Shown here: positions 24,088 through 30,897 of the stretch, in pieces | How the letters are laid out: each line of letters opens with the position of its first letter | Numbering within the stretch: position 1 is the first letter of the stretch | Assembly (NCBI GenBank): GCA_023055355.1 | Contig: JALJCS010000036.1 | Coordinates: 1,925,501 to 1,989,500, forward strand | DNA: 64,000 nt | Direction: 5' to 3' | Origin: Agelaius tricolor | Taxonomy: Eukaryota > Chordata > Aves > Passeriformes > Icteridae | The notes under the pieces: model-generated | Databases searched by the model: none | What the model was told of the DNA's origin: nothing | The model's input: only the letters and a program-made list of their open reading frames with translations | Position numbers and translations under genes: made by a program

Positions 24088-25597
24088 TTTTAAAGCACCG
24101 ATGGAGATGAAATCTGAGCAGATCCTTGCTCTGGGAGCCTCCCAGCTCCCGGGCAAGCAGAGATTGGGAATTTTTGAACTGGGGCCGTTTTTGAGCCTCC
24201 TCCAAGGCCGGGGGTGCGGAGGGGGAGAGCCGGGAAGGGAAGGGAAGGGAAGGGAAGGGAAGGGAAGGGAAGGGAAGGGAAGGCTGGGCACAGAACAAAG
24301 GCTGCCATTTCCATTTCCATCCCAGCCCTTTCCCTGCATTTCCAGCAGGGAAAATTCCCCGCGTGGCTCTTTCAGGTTCAATTTTAGCTCCCCTGTCCCC
24401 AGGGGTGCAAGGGCTGCCCTGATTTCGGCAGGGACAGAGCTGCTGTTCTTCCCGACAGCTGTTTGTAGGGATTTTTATGGGAATCACGTTTCCAACAGCC
24501 TGGTGTGCTGCATTTAACCCTTGTCAGGAAAGGAGAGGAGCTGTCCCCAGAGCAGGACAGGTCACCCGAACGGTCCAAAGGGACATTCCATCCCCAGGAC
24601 CGCCACTGCCACCCTGGATCTGGAAGGAGCTCGGGCATGGGGTGGTAAAGAACCGGGCATCGCTTGTTTCTCCTCCCTCCCAACATCACAATTATCATTA
24701 TTTATCTCCTTATTTACTATTACCATCGGGTTTTAATTCAATTATTAAACGCTTCTCTCACGGATTTAATTATTAAACGGTTCTCTCACTGCCACCCTGG
24801 ATCTGGAAGGAGCTCGGGGATGGGGTAGTGAAGAACCGGGCATCGCTTGTTTCTACTCCCTCCCAACATCAAAATTATCATTATTTATCACCTTATTTAC
24901 TATTACCATCACGTTTTGTTTCAATTATTAAACGCTTCTCTCAAGGGTTTTGATTCTCTCCATTCTCCTGTCTGGCTGAGGCCACATCACAAGAACACAA
25001 TATAATACAACAAAAGCACCAATAAAACACACGCAAAACTCGCGGCTCTGCGGAATAAGCTGCGATTACACAGGGAAATATCTCATTTTAACAGGGAAAT
25101 ATCTCATATTAACAAGGAAATATTTCATTTTAACAAGGAAATATCTCATTTTAACAAGGAAATATTTCATTTTAACAGGGAAATATATTAACAAGGAAAC
25201 ATCTCATTTTAACAAGGAAATAGCTCATTTTAACAAGGAAATAGCTCATTTTAACAGGAAAATAGCTCATTTTAACCCCGGAGCCAGAACGGCCACCGGG
25301 CCCCGCCGCCCCGCCGCCCCCGGTGCCGGTACCTGCGGTCAGGAGCTGCATGGCGTGCGTGAAGGACGGGTCCAGGCTGTCCTTCTCCGCCATCAGCTCG
25401 GGCAGGTACTTGTTCTCGGGCTCCATCTTACCGGCGCCTGAAGCCCCGCCGGCTGCGGCCCCACCGGGCGGCGGCTGCGCTCCGCTGGCGGCCCCGCGGG
25501 CCCCTCCGCCACGGGGCGCTCGGCGCGGCGGCGGCGCGCGGCCGCCGGGGCCCTGTCCCCGCGATAAGCGACCGGCGGGGTCGTCGCGACGCTGCAT
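8522..25597 (-). CDS. KHDRBS1: KHDRBS1 (Sam68), complete gene, nine coding exons
   Basis: Encodes Sam68, a nuclear STAR-family protein that dimerises and binds U(U/A)AA-type RNA to control splicing, and is a Src-family substrate and SH3/SH2 ligand. Joined exons give 412 residues (human 443; the N-terminal low-complexity region is shorter here). Order: Arg/Gly/Ala/Pro-rich N-terminus 1-57; QUA1 from [16 protein letters not shown] (58 on); KH domain within about 125-205 with the GPQG loop at 140-143; QUA2 about 206-235; RG and proline-rich SH3-ligand region about 243-328; Tyr-rich segment about 334-381; C-terminal nuclear-localisation region ending REHPYGRY. All nine exons have GT-AG junctions and compatible phases. 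The start is the family's MQRRDDP methionine; its context (CTC before ATG) is weak. Nearly every intron carries its own tandem array. Confidence 0.97.
8738..10960. repeat. Large minisatellite in KHDRBS1 intron 8 (CAAAACAGCTCCTGATTCCT type)
   Basis: About 2.2 kb of degenerate units mixing TCAAAACAGCTCC, AAAACAGGTCCC and CCAAAACCAGCTCCTGATCC, with larger composite periods. On the sense strand of KHDRBS1 it reads GAGCTGTTTTGGGGA. Open frames on both strands are unit-length artefacts. It fills most of the intron between exons 8 and 9. Confidence 0.95.
11095..11370. repeat. Tandem repeat in intron 8, units of about 53 and 110 bp
   Basis: Repeats of GGCCAGAGCAGCTCTGGGGA plus CAGGGGACAGTGATTCC and CTTCTCCTTGTCACAGCCA; two units also carry GGAAAATGAAGCCTGGCCC, giving long and short unit types. 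Confidence 0.85.
11371..12125. other. KHDRBS1: Rest of KHDRBS1 intron 8, unique sequence
   Basis: No array or TE seen. The part around 11640-11790, with ATGATTGAGATTAGCTAAGC and TACTGAGTCAAAGTGG, has low-repeat, motif-dense character and may hold a conserved intronic element. Confidence 0.4.
12126..12184 (-). CDS. KHDRBS1: KHDRBS1 coding exon 8 (Tyr-rich)
   Basis: 59 nt, completing Gly361 and encoding 362-380: [19 protein letters not shown]. Acceptor CTTTTGCAG, donor TATG|GTATGT. Human reads [20 protein letters not shown]. Confidence 0.94.
12280..12830. repeat. Exon 7 donor-capturing tandem repeat and purine tract in intron 7
   Basis: Units of about 170-205 bp, each with TTGGCTTCAAATGGGATT, a long GGGAAAAGAGGGAAAA purine tract, GGATTGCTTTGGGAAGAGGG and CTCACCCTTGGCCCTGGCTG. 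The last motif is the reverse complement of the exon 7 end plus donor. Two intronic copies (12428-12451, 12599-12622) and the real junction (12805-12828) share the 24-mer exactly. Confidence 0.92.
12811..12878 (-). CDS. KHDRBS1: KHDRBS1 coding exon 7 (Tyr-rich)
   Basis: 68 nt, residues 339-360 plus two bases: [20 protein letters not shown] then GQ. Acceptor GCTCACAG, donor CAAGG|GTGAGT. Its last 18 nt with the donor are copied twice in intron 7 (12428-12451 and 12599-12622). Confidence 0.94.
12915..13765. repeat. Minisatellite in KHDRBS1 intron 6, about 30 bp unit
   Basis: About 27 copies of GATCCCTGGTGATCCCAGCA with CCATCTCACT or ATCACCCCCCT variants. Unit length divisible by three leaves frames open on both strands. 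It fills nearly all of the intron. Confidence 0.93.
13839..14058 (-). CDS. KHDRBS1: KHDRBS1 coding exon 6 (RG boxes, proline expansion)
   Basis: 220 nt, completing Arg265 and encoding 266-338: GRGVG, eight prolines, then RG repeats ([12 protein letters not shown]), [20 protein letters not shown] and ending ESYEEY. Human Sam68 has only two prolines at the expanded site; five consecutive CCT codons account for most of the gain. Acceptor CTCCACAG, donor TAT|GTGAGC. Confidence 0.95.
14104..14592. repeat. Minisatellite in KHDRBS1 intron 5, about 41 bp unit
   Basis: About 12 copies of CCCCAGGATGGGGATGTGGC then ACTGTCCTGTGTCCTGGAGA. The later half alternates a second type (TCACTGTCACATTTTCTGGA), showing two-unit higher-order amplification. 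Confidence 0.93.
14590..14690 (+). mobile_element. Truncated ERV LTR fragment in intron 5
   Basis: Shares TTTTTTCTCCTGAGAATCCT and TTTTGGAATGTGGTCTG with the 5' part of the LTR at 2914, in the same order, then breaks off. It lies directly against the end of the 41-bp array, whose variant unit TCATGTTTTCTGAAAAATCC appears to run into it. Confidence 0.6.
14953..15840. repeat. 12-bp minisatellite in KHDRBS1 intron 5 (GATGGAACCATT type)
   Basis: About 70 units of GATGGAACCATT / GATGGGACCAGT / GATGAACCTATT, with longer composite periods. Because 12 is divisible by 3, several frames on both strands are open for 140-230 codons with Met-Glu-Pro or Asp-Gly-Thr repeats; none has splice or start logic. 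Confidence 0.95.
15978..16114 (-). CDS. KHDRBS1: KHDRBS1 coding exon 5 (QUA2 end, RG and proline-rich)
   Basis: 137 nt, residues 220-264 plus two bases. Contains [30 protein letters not shown] and a six-proline SH3-ligand motif before VPR. Acceptor TTTCTGCAG, donor CCAAG|GTATTC. Confidence 0.95.
16540..17690. repeat. Minisatellite in KHDRBS1 intron 4, about 30 bp unit
   Basis: About 38 units. The left half is CAAAACCATCCCAGTGATCC and the right half GATCCCAGCACCATCCCAGA plus GCTCCCTGGA, so two subfamilies meet near 17165. Minus-strand open frames of up to 332 codons here are artefacts. A related GATCCC unit makes the array in intron 6, implying shared ancestry or parallel growth. Confidence 0.94.
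17795..17941 (-). CDS. KHDRBS1: KHDRBS1 coding exon 4 (KH end and QUA2)
   Basis: 147 nt, residues 171-219, phase 0 on both sides: [14 protein letters not shown] through [10 protein letters not shown]. Acceptor TTTTCACAG, donor CCT|GTGAGT. His follows AHL where human has Asn. About the first 35 nt, with the acceptor region, recur twice upstream in intron 3 (near 18200 and 18500). Confidence 0.96.
17905..18660. repeat. Three-fold tandem repeat spanning the exon 4 acceptor and intron 3
   Basis: About 290-bp units. Each has an exon 4 5'-end piece (reverse complement AGCTCCTCCT), then CCCCACAGAATTA, AAAAATGGAATTTGGG, TTGCATGGTTTTGTACATCT and GTGTGTAAACA, and an A/T-rich spacer. The first unit holds the real exon start; copies begin near 18200 and 18490. 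The first copy keeps an acceptor AG (18229-18228); the second has lost it (CATG). Confidence 0.92.
18661..19296. other. KHDRBS1: Remainder of KHDRBS1 intron 3
   Basis: AT-rich, no array or TE recognised. Confidence 0.5.
19297..19413 (-). CDS. KHDRBS1: KHDRBS1 coding exon 3 (KH core)
   Basis: 117 nt, residues 132-170, phase 0 on both sides. Contains [18 protein letters not shown] with the GxxG RNA-binding loop (140-143) and [17 protein letters not shown]. Acceptor TTTCCAG, donor AAG|GTAAGG. Confidence 0.97.
19556..19895. repeat. 20-bp minisatellite in KHDRBS1 intron 2
   Basis: About 17 copies of AGGAAAATCCAAGTTTCAAA with GG/TT variants. Confidence 0.94.
20268..20395 (-). CDS. KHDRBS1: KHDRBS1 coding exon 2
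   Basis: 128 nt, residues 89-131: rest of QUA1 and entry into KH, with [19 protein letters not shown] and ending VKQYPK. Acceptor TTACTTAG, donor AAG|GTGAGG. Relative to human, the acidic linker reads [11 protein letters not shown] rather than GDSKKDDEEN. Confidence 0.95.
20590..21900. repeat. Minisatellite in KHDRBS1 intron 1 (GGGAATGGGCACAGAGGT type)
   Basis: About 1.3 kb of 18-bp units in several variants (GGGAATGGGCACAGCAGCA, GGGCACAAAGGTGGGAAT; to the right GGAATGGCCACAGAGGTG), all multiples of six. Both strands are therefore open: a 483-codon minus frame and a 294-codon plus frame are repeat artefacts. The left half is G-rich on the plus strand. Confidence 0.95.
21901..24607. other. 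KHDRBS1: KHDRBS1 intron 1, simple repeats in otherwise unassigned sequence
   Basis: Contains (ATT)n at about 23040-23072, a long AT-rich tract 23560-24095 ending in (AAT)n at about 24025-24087, and (GGGAA)n at about 24232-24282. No exon or TE was confidently recognised. Confidence 0.6.
24608..24955. repeat. Tandem duplication, two units of about 180 bp
   Basis: CACTGCCACCCTGGATCTGG through TTAAACGCTTCTCTCA occurs at about 24603-24785 and again at about 24786-24945, with few substitutions, so it is fairly young. Confidence 0.88.
25065..25278. repeat. 20-bp minisatellite just inside KHDRBS1 intron 1
   Basis: About 10 copies of AACAAGGAAATATCTCATTTT, ending about 55 bp from the exon 1 donor and abutting the CpG island. 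Confidence 0.92.
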
Positions 25598-25870
25598 GAG
25601 GCGGTGCCGGGGACGGGAGGCGGGGGCCGGGCCGGGCCGGGCCGGGCCGGGGACGGCGGCGGCGGGAGCGCAGCGGCCACACCGCCCGCGCAGCGCCCGG
25701 GCCGGAAGTGCCGCGCCGGAAGCTCCGCCCTCTACCGGTGTCGGTGTCTCTGTGTGTGTGTGTGTGTGTGTGAGGGGGGATCCGCGGCGGGAGCGCCCCG
25801 CGCGTGCGCCGCGTGCCCCCGCGGGAATGGCGCGGGCCCGGGAGCGGCGGCGTGAGGGGAGCGGGGGATG
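25270..25870 (-). promoter_or_regulatory. KHDRBS1: KHDRBS1 CpG-island promoter with two ETS motifs
   Basis: Dense CpG over exon 1 and upstream. CCGGAAGT at 25702-25709 and CCGGAAGC at 25716-25723 are ETS/GABP-type sites about 100-130 bp upstream of the start codon, typical of TATA-less housekeeping promoters. A (GT)n run is at about 25751-25772. The transcription start is not determinable from sequence alone. Confidence 0.7.
25333..25597 (-). CDS. KHDRBS1: KHDRBS1 coding exon 1
   Basis: 265 nt, residues 1-88 plus one base. Starts MQRRDDPAG and ends HAMQLLTA; donor GCAG|GTACCG at 25332. The N-terminus is Gly/Pro/Ala/Arg-rich with a [10 protein letters not shown] run and lies wholly within a CpG island. 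It holds the first half of QUA1. An internal GTAAGA overlaps codons 57-58. Confidence 0.95.
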
Positions 25871-26059
25871 ATGGAGGCAGGGAATCGTGGATGTGGGAAG
25901 AGGATCATTCATCCAGTCCGCACGGCGCTGCTGTTGGAATCCCTCAACCCCGCCTCTAAACGCGGGGACTCCATCACCTCCCCAAGCAGCCCCTCCCAAT
26001 GTGTAGCTGCACAGAGTGCGAAAAAAAAATCTTAATATTTGCTGTGAATATGTCGTGTC

Positions 26060-26283
26060 TCAGCTTGAGGCCGTTTCCTCTCACTCTTCACACAGTAGAA
26101 GAGACCGGCCCCACCTCACCACAAGCTCCTGGCATTTTGTGCCTGGTATTGTAGCTGGTTTTGGCAGGTGCTTGTGGAGAGTAATGAGGTTCCCCTTCAG
26201 CCTCCTCTTAAGACTGAACCCAGCTCCCCCAGCCGCTCCTCACAAGGCATTCTCTTCGATCTTTCACGAACCTTTGAGGGACC
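26060..26283 (-). mobile_element. CR1 LINE fragment, minus orientation
   Basis: CAGCTTGAGGCCGTTTCCTC, GGTTCCCCTTCAGCCTCCTC, GACTGAACCCAGCTCC and GCCGCTCCTCACAAGGC follow the order of the reverse complement of the CR1 3' region. Divergent and truncated at both ends. Confidence 0.7.
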
Positions 26284-26330
26284 CAAAACTGTACTAGAGT
26301 ACAATTATTATCTTTATATATATAATATTT

Positions 26331-26492
26331 ATCCATAGAATCATAAAATCAAAGTTGCGAGAGAACAGACAATGGCACGGGGAGAGCAGGCGGAATTCCA
26401 ACCGTGGCCGCACGCGAACCGCCGAGTGCAGGACTCGAACCCGCGGCTCTGCCCGCACTGCACCCCGGCCGTGCCGCGCATGCGCACTCCGC
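26331..26492 (-). mobile_element. tRNA-headed SINE with CR1-like tail (TguSINE1-type organisation)
   Basis: On the minus strand a 72-nt tRNA-like head (26492-26421) has a perfect Pol III B box GGTTCGAGTCC, a T stem closed by GCGGG/CCTGC, and acceptor strands GCGGAGT/ACTCGGC pairing at 6 of 7 positions; D and anticodon arms are degenerate. A short body follows and the element ends TTTTATGATTCTATGG, the CR1 3' tail hallmark. SINEs with this design are known from the zebra finch; identity to that family is inferred. Confidence 0.55.
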
Positions 26493-26979
26493 ATTCCCGC
26501 CAGGCGGCGGCGCTGAGGCGCGGGAAGGGGCTGAGGGGGAGCCGGCATTGGGCCATGGGGACCGAGATTTGGCCTGCCCGGGGCACAGCGCTGCCCTGAG
26601 GTACAGGGGTAGTGCTGCTGCGAGGGCTCAGCGTGTTCCCCGGCCTCCAGGGTCCAGCAGTGCCCTGTGGGAGCTGAGCCTTCCCTCCCTGCCCTCACGG
26701 TCCTGTGGGGCACAGCCCGCTCTGGGGACAATCCCTCAGTGTCCCTGAAGGACGAAGCTGCTCTTATCACACAGTGCTGAAAGAGGAAAGAAAAGAGCCC
26801 CAATGCCTGTGATTATCAGAGCTTATGTGACTCCAGTTATAACTTTGCAGAGCCATTAAACCCAGCAAAGTGGCACTGAGCAGCTTCTCTGTGTATTTTG
26901 AGTGACAAAGGTTTGCTGGTTCCTTTTTTCTCACCCTCAGTTTTGCTCCTTCATGGATGATTCTTCGAGTTTCTTCGCT
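26493..26979. other. Unassigned GC-rich to mixed sequence between the SINE and a CR1 tail
   Basis: CpG-rich at 26493-26620, then ordinary composition. No exon recognised. Confidence 0.4.
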
Positions 26980-27057
26980 AATGGGTTTGGGCAAGGGGTT
27001 GGACTTGGTGGCCCTTATGGGTCCCTCCCAACTTGAGGTATTCCATGATTCTATAAA
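26980..27057 (+). mobile_element. CR1 LINE 3' end, plus orientation
   Basis: AGGGGTTGGACTTGGTGGCC, GGGTCCCTCCCAACTTGAGG and the terminal ATTCCATGATTCTATA are the diagnostic CR1 3' end. Confidence 0.85.
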
Positions 27058-27289
27058 TGCAAAAAGTCTATTTTTCAGAGGTTTCTATTATTGTGTGTGG
27101 AGGCATCACTTCACTAGCACACATTCCAGGCTCTGCAGCTGCTTAAATTAGTATAGAACATAGCCATTTATTAAAAATTCCACAGTCAGGGCATGGGAAA
27201 TGGGAAGACAACAACTTTTATAATTGGGGAAATCACACATCTCCTCCAGCCCGTGCAGGAAACAAGGGATCTTTATTAATCCACCTCTC

Positions 27290-27965
27290 CCTGCGCTGTG
27301 AGGAGATGTCACCCGATGTTGGGGACACCGCGCTGGCTCCACGTGGCACTCGGTGGCCCCAGCTGGCACCGCTGGCTCTGAGCGGGTTCTGGCACAGGAT
27401 TGTGACGGGAACTGCCTCCCTTTTCCAGGTGGGATCGGGAGCAGGTGTTGCACAAGCACTGTCACACCTGGCCACGCCGCAGGGGTGTCCCCTCGGGTCC
27501 CCTGAGGCCAGCCACGCTCTGACGCACGGAACGCCGCGCTCCAGCCGGGAGCGGATCCACGGATCACCGATTCCACCGCGGGCTGCGCTCCCGGGGGACG
27601 CGGGGCTTCCACGGGGGACAGGGCTAGACGCATCCCGTGTGTTCTGTACCCAGGAACCGGTTCCCAAATCCCGGCCCCGGTCCCGCCGCGGGCTGAGGGA
27701 AGCGGAAGCGGTAGGAACTCCCTCCCCAGAGGACCGAACCACTGACGGCAGTGGGGAGGAGCGGGCTGTACCACTGCGCTGGCGGGGGGGGATGCTGGCG
27801 TGGAAGGCTCCGTGTGCACGTGCGGCCGGAGAGCCGGTCCAAGTGTGGGAGGGCTGCGGGGGGGTCCGGGATGTACCAAGGGAGGGCGAGCCGCCCCGGG
27901 CTATACCAATGCCCAAAGTGGGGGGGAGAGGCCTGTACCATGGGATATAAGGGGGGGGTTGCTAT
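27290..27965. promoter_or_regulatory. GC-rich, CpG-dense region upstream of PTP4A2
   Basis: High CpG density between KHDRBS1 and PTP4A2. It contains several GTACCA motifs shared with the island at 28.3 kb. It may be an alternative promoter, a divergent noncoding-RNA promoter or a decayed tandem repeat. Open frames of 200-240 codons are composition artefacts. Confidence 0.4.
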
Positions 27966-28013
27966 GAGGTATGGAAGGATGATGCGTGGAGAGGGGGCAC
28001 CTCCTGTTAGAGC

Positions 28014-28230
28014 GGGTTGCTCAAGGTATTATCTAACCTGGCTGCGAATAATTCCAGGCTCGGGGCATTCCACGCCCTGTGCCAGTGCCTCGCCACGCTC
28101 ACAGAGAGGAACTTCCTCCTAATACCTAACCTCTATTGTTGCCTGTCTTATCACTGCAGTTCGTGATGAAGGATCCCCCTCCGCTTTCCCTGGAGGCCCT
28201 CCAGACACTCCAAAGTGCTGCGAGTTCCTC
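28014..28230 (-). mobile_element. CR1 LINE fragment, minus orientation
   Basis: GCGGGTTGCTCAAGG, GCCCTGTGCCAGTGCCTCGC, GGAACTTCCTCCTAATACCT, CTTATCACTGCAGTTC and CCGCTTTCCCTGGAGGCCC follow the reverse-complement CR1 order. It lies directly against the PTP4A2 CpG island. Confidence 0.85.
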
Positions 28231-28259
28231 ATGCAGCCCTCCATTCCCCATTCTCCCCC

Positions 28260-28660
28260 CCCCCCCACTCCAGGCCTGGAATGGACGCGCCCAGCGCGCT
28301 GCCCCGGGGCGTGTGGGGGCGGACCGTACCACTGTGGCGGCCGTGGGTGTGAGGGGCGGGCCGTACCACGGGGCGGCGGGCGGGAGGGGGGGGCGCGGCC
28401 TGTGCGCGAGGAGCCGTGTGGCGGCGCGCGGGCTCTCGGTGTCTCCGGCCGGACCGGGCCCAGCGCAGCCCCAGCCCCGTCACGGGCCCCGCCGCCCGCC
28501 CGCGACCCTGCCCGACCCCGCCCGGCCCCCGGCCCGCTCAATGCCCACGGTGAGGGGGCAGCCCAGGGGCTTCGGGGGGAACGGAGGGGAGCGGGGAGAG
28601 GCCGGAGGCGCCGCCCCGGGAGCTGGGGAACGGGGGGGGGAATCCCGGGTGTGTTTGGGG
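28260..28660 (+). promoter_or_regulatory. PTP4A2: Probable PTP4A2 CpG-island promoter and noncoding exon 1
   Basis: Very CpG-dense. A plus-strand donor CCCACG|GTGAGG puts an exon end at 28549, correctly oriented and placed for the untranslated first exon of PTP4A2 (a long first intron is usual for the gene). The exon happens to end ATGCCCACG, so a short upstream reading frame is possible. The exon start is unknown. Confidence 0.5.
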
Positions 28661-29289
28661 GGGATTCCCTGCTCAGAGGGGGCCTCTCTGGCCAGGAGAA
28701 TCTCCTCAGGCCCTTGTGGGTGGTTTGGAGGGGTTTTGTGCTCTGGGGGCCAGTTTGGGAGGGTTTTAGGGCTGCAGGAGTCTGAGGCGTTGCTTTGGGG
28801 TGGGCTGGAGGGTGCAGGAGGTTCCCTCTGGGCTGAAGGGCCCTTGTGGAGGGGGATTTGGGGCTCCACGAGGCTCTGCCTGGGTCCAGGGGCTGCTTCG
28901 GGGACTCCTTCCTGTTACGGAGGAAATTCCCGGCCTGTGGGGTTTGTTTGGGGCGCTTTGAGGGCTCCCTGTGTGTGGGCAGGGGCTTTGGGGGCAGCTC
29001 AGACCTTTGGGGTCCCTCCTGAGCTTGGGGGGCTGCTCTGGGCGTCCCCAGTGGCCCTGAGCTGCAGCTTTGGGGGTCCCATTTCCCTGCAGGGCTGCTT
29101 TGGGGGGTCCTCCTCACCTGTGGGGTGTGAGGGGCTCAGTGCCCACCCCCAGCCTTGTGGGGGTCCCCAAGTGTCACCCCCCCGCCCTTGCAGCCGGTTT
29201 TGGGGGGGATGTTCAGGAAATGGGGGGCATTTCCTGGGGGATTGAAACAGTGGGGGGACAGGGAGGCTGCAGGAGGGATGAATTTTGGG

Positions 29290-29605
29290 GTTCTTAACGT
29301 GGCTTTGGGGGGAATTTTTTACCTGTTTTTTGAGGGGGTTGTACCTAACTTTGGGGGGAATTTGCACCTGGTTTTGGGGAGAATTTGCACCTGGTTTTTG
29401 AGGGGGTTGCACCTGGTTTTGGGGGGAATTTGCACCTGGTTTTGGGGGGAATTTGCACCTGGTTTTTGAGGGGGTTGTACCTAACTTTGGGGGGAATTTG
29501 CGCCTGGTTTTGGGGGGAATTTGCACCTGGTTTTTGAGGGGGTTGCACCTGGTTTTGAGGGGGACTTTGCACCTGGTGTTGGGGGGATTTTACCTGGTTT
29601 TTATT
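29290..29605. repeat. G-rich minisatellite in PTP4A2 intron 1, about 23-31 bp unit
   Basis: About 11 copies of GGGGGAATTTGCACCTGGTT, often with TTTGAGGGGGTTGCACC between. Each unit supplies runs of 4-6 G on the sense strand. Confidence 0.92.
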
Positions 29606-29664
29606 TTATTTCTATCTGGCGTTGGGGGGACAGTTTCATCAGTGTTTTGAGGGGAGGGGTGTTA

Positions 29665-29960
29665 GTGATTCCTATGTGGATGAGGAACAAGTTTGATAAA
29701 AACTGGGGATTTTTTTTTTTGGGGGGGGGTGGTGGGAAAGGGAAGCCTCGAGGTGCTCTGTAAAGGGTGAAGGGTTTTTGGGTTTTTTTTGTGTGTTTAG
29801 AGCTGGACAAAGCTTGGGGGGTGCCATTTCTGAGGCTGCAGGGGGGCAGGAAGGGAAGGGTGTCCAGGATGTGGTGGTTTTCCTGGGCTGGGAATGGGGG
29901 CAGGGCTGTGGGGCCGGTTTGTCTGGATAAAGGGCTGCCCTATGGGATTTGGGGCTGGGG
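29665..29960 (+). repeat. Dispersed repeat copy 1 (unclassified, perhaps LTR-related)
   Basis: Shares GAACAAGTTTGATAAAA, GGTGGGAAAGGGAAGCCTC, TGTAAAGGGTGAAGGGTTT and GGCAGGAAGGGAAGGGTGTC with the copy at 31838-32035, and matches the reverse complement of the split copy at 30898-30952 / 31549-31640. Confidence 0.75.
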
Positions 29961-30189
29961 AAAAAAGGGATAGGGGGGGATGGAGCCGATGGATCCTGGG
30001 ACAAGCAACGCCTCGGGAAAAGTCCTGCGAGAGTGGAGAGTGACCTGCGGGAAGGTCTGAGTCAGGGAGGGGAGGATTTCTGGGCAGTGTCAGCTCGGGG
30101 CTGTGCTTTGGGCTGAGCTTGGGGGATTTGGGGGCTTTGGAGGGCAGGTGAGGCTGTGGGGAAGTGCTGGAAGTGGTTTCCTTCTGTCT

Positions 30190-30550
30190 CATGATGGTTC
30201 CTGGGTGTGATTAGTCACGATCTGCATTTTCTCCCGGGGCAGTGTGTGCTCTCTGCTGGTTTCGGGGTGAGGAGGAGGAGGAGGGGAGGCAGAAATTTGG
30301 CTTTGAAAAGCTCCTGTATAAATGGAAACTCGCCTCGAAACTCCCCGAATGAACCAGGCAGGGTCTGACTCAGAACTGCAGTTAGGATTTAAAGGAGAGG
30401 GAAAAAAAAATTAAATAAAAAAAAAGAAAAATAAAGAGAAACCCACCACTAGCAGCAGCCAGAAAACTCTGTCTCCTTATGACTCAACATGTAGAAATAC
30501 TTGGATTTAATCAACTCAGCTGGAGTTAAGGTAGGAGTGAGGATGCACAG
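30190..30550. promoter_or_regulatory. AP-1-rich unique block in PTP4A2 intron 1, possible enhancer
   Basis: Non-repetitive segment with TGACTCAG near 30367, ATGACTCAACATG near 30479, ATTAGTCACGAT near 30210 and AATCAACTCAGC near 30508, while neighbouring DNA is repeats. Motif content only; no evidence of activity. Confidence 0.3.
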
Positions 30551-30809
30551 CCAGGAATGTGGGTCTTACTCGGGGTCTAGTTGTGATTTTTAATTAAAAA
30601 AAAAACCCAAAAAAGCCAAAGTGATAAACTCCAGAGAATGAATTCCCTGCAGAGCTGCATCCTCCTGTTCCCCAGGGCAGGGCAGAGCTCAGGGTGCTCC
30701 TGCCTGGACTTTGTCCCCTCTGCAATTCCAGGGCTGCTCCCTGTGGAGCAGATCCGGGGGTTCAGGGAAAGGAGCCCTGGGGGTGCAGGGCAAGCAGGGA
30801 GTGCCAGGA

Positions 30810-30885
30810 TGAGAGGGAATTCGGGGATGAGAGGGAATTCCGGGATGAGAGGGAATTCCGGGATGAGAGGGAATGCCAGCATGAG
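30810..30885. repeat. 20-bp short tandem array
   Basis: Four copies of GGGATGAGAGGGAATTCC. Confidence 0.9.
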
Positions 30886-30897
30886 GGGGAAACCACC

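Noticed and set aside
26421..26492. Functional tRNA gene on the minus strand
   Set aside because: The B box and acceptor pairing are good, but the anticodon and D stems do not fold and a CR1-like tail follows; a SINE head explains it better.
27148..27950. Overlapping 200-240 codon frames on both strands
   Set aside because: GC-rich CpG region with few stop codons; no homology, and both strands are equally open.
28119..29245. 332- and 369-codon frames over the PTP4A2 CpG island
   Set aside because: GC-driven absence of stops; the region is better explained as promoter, noncoding exon 1 and intron start.
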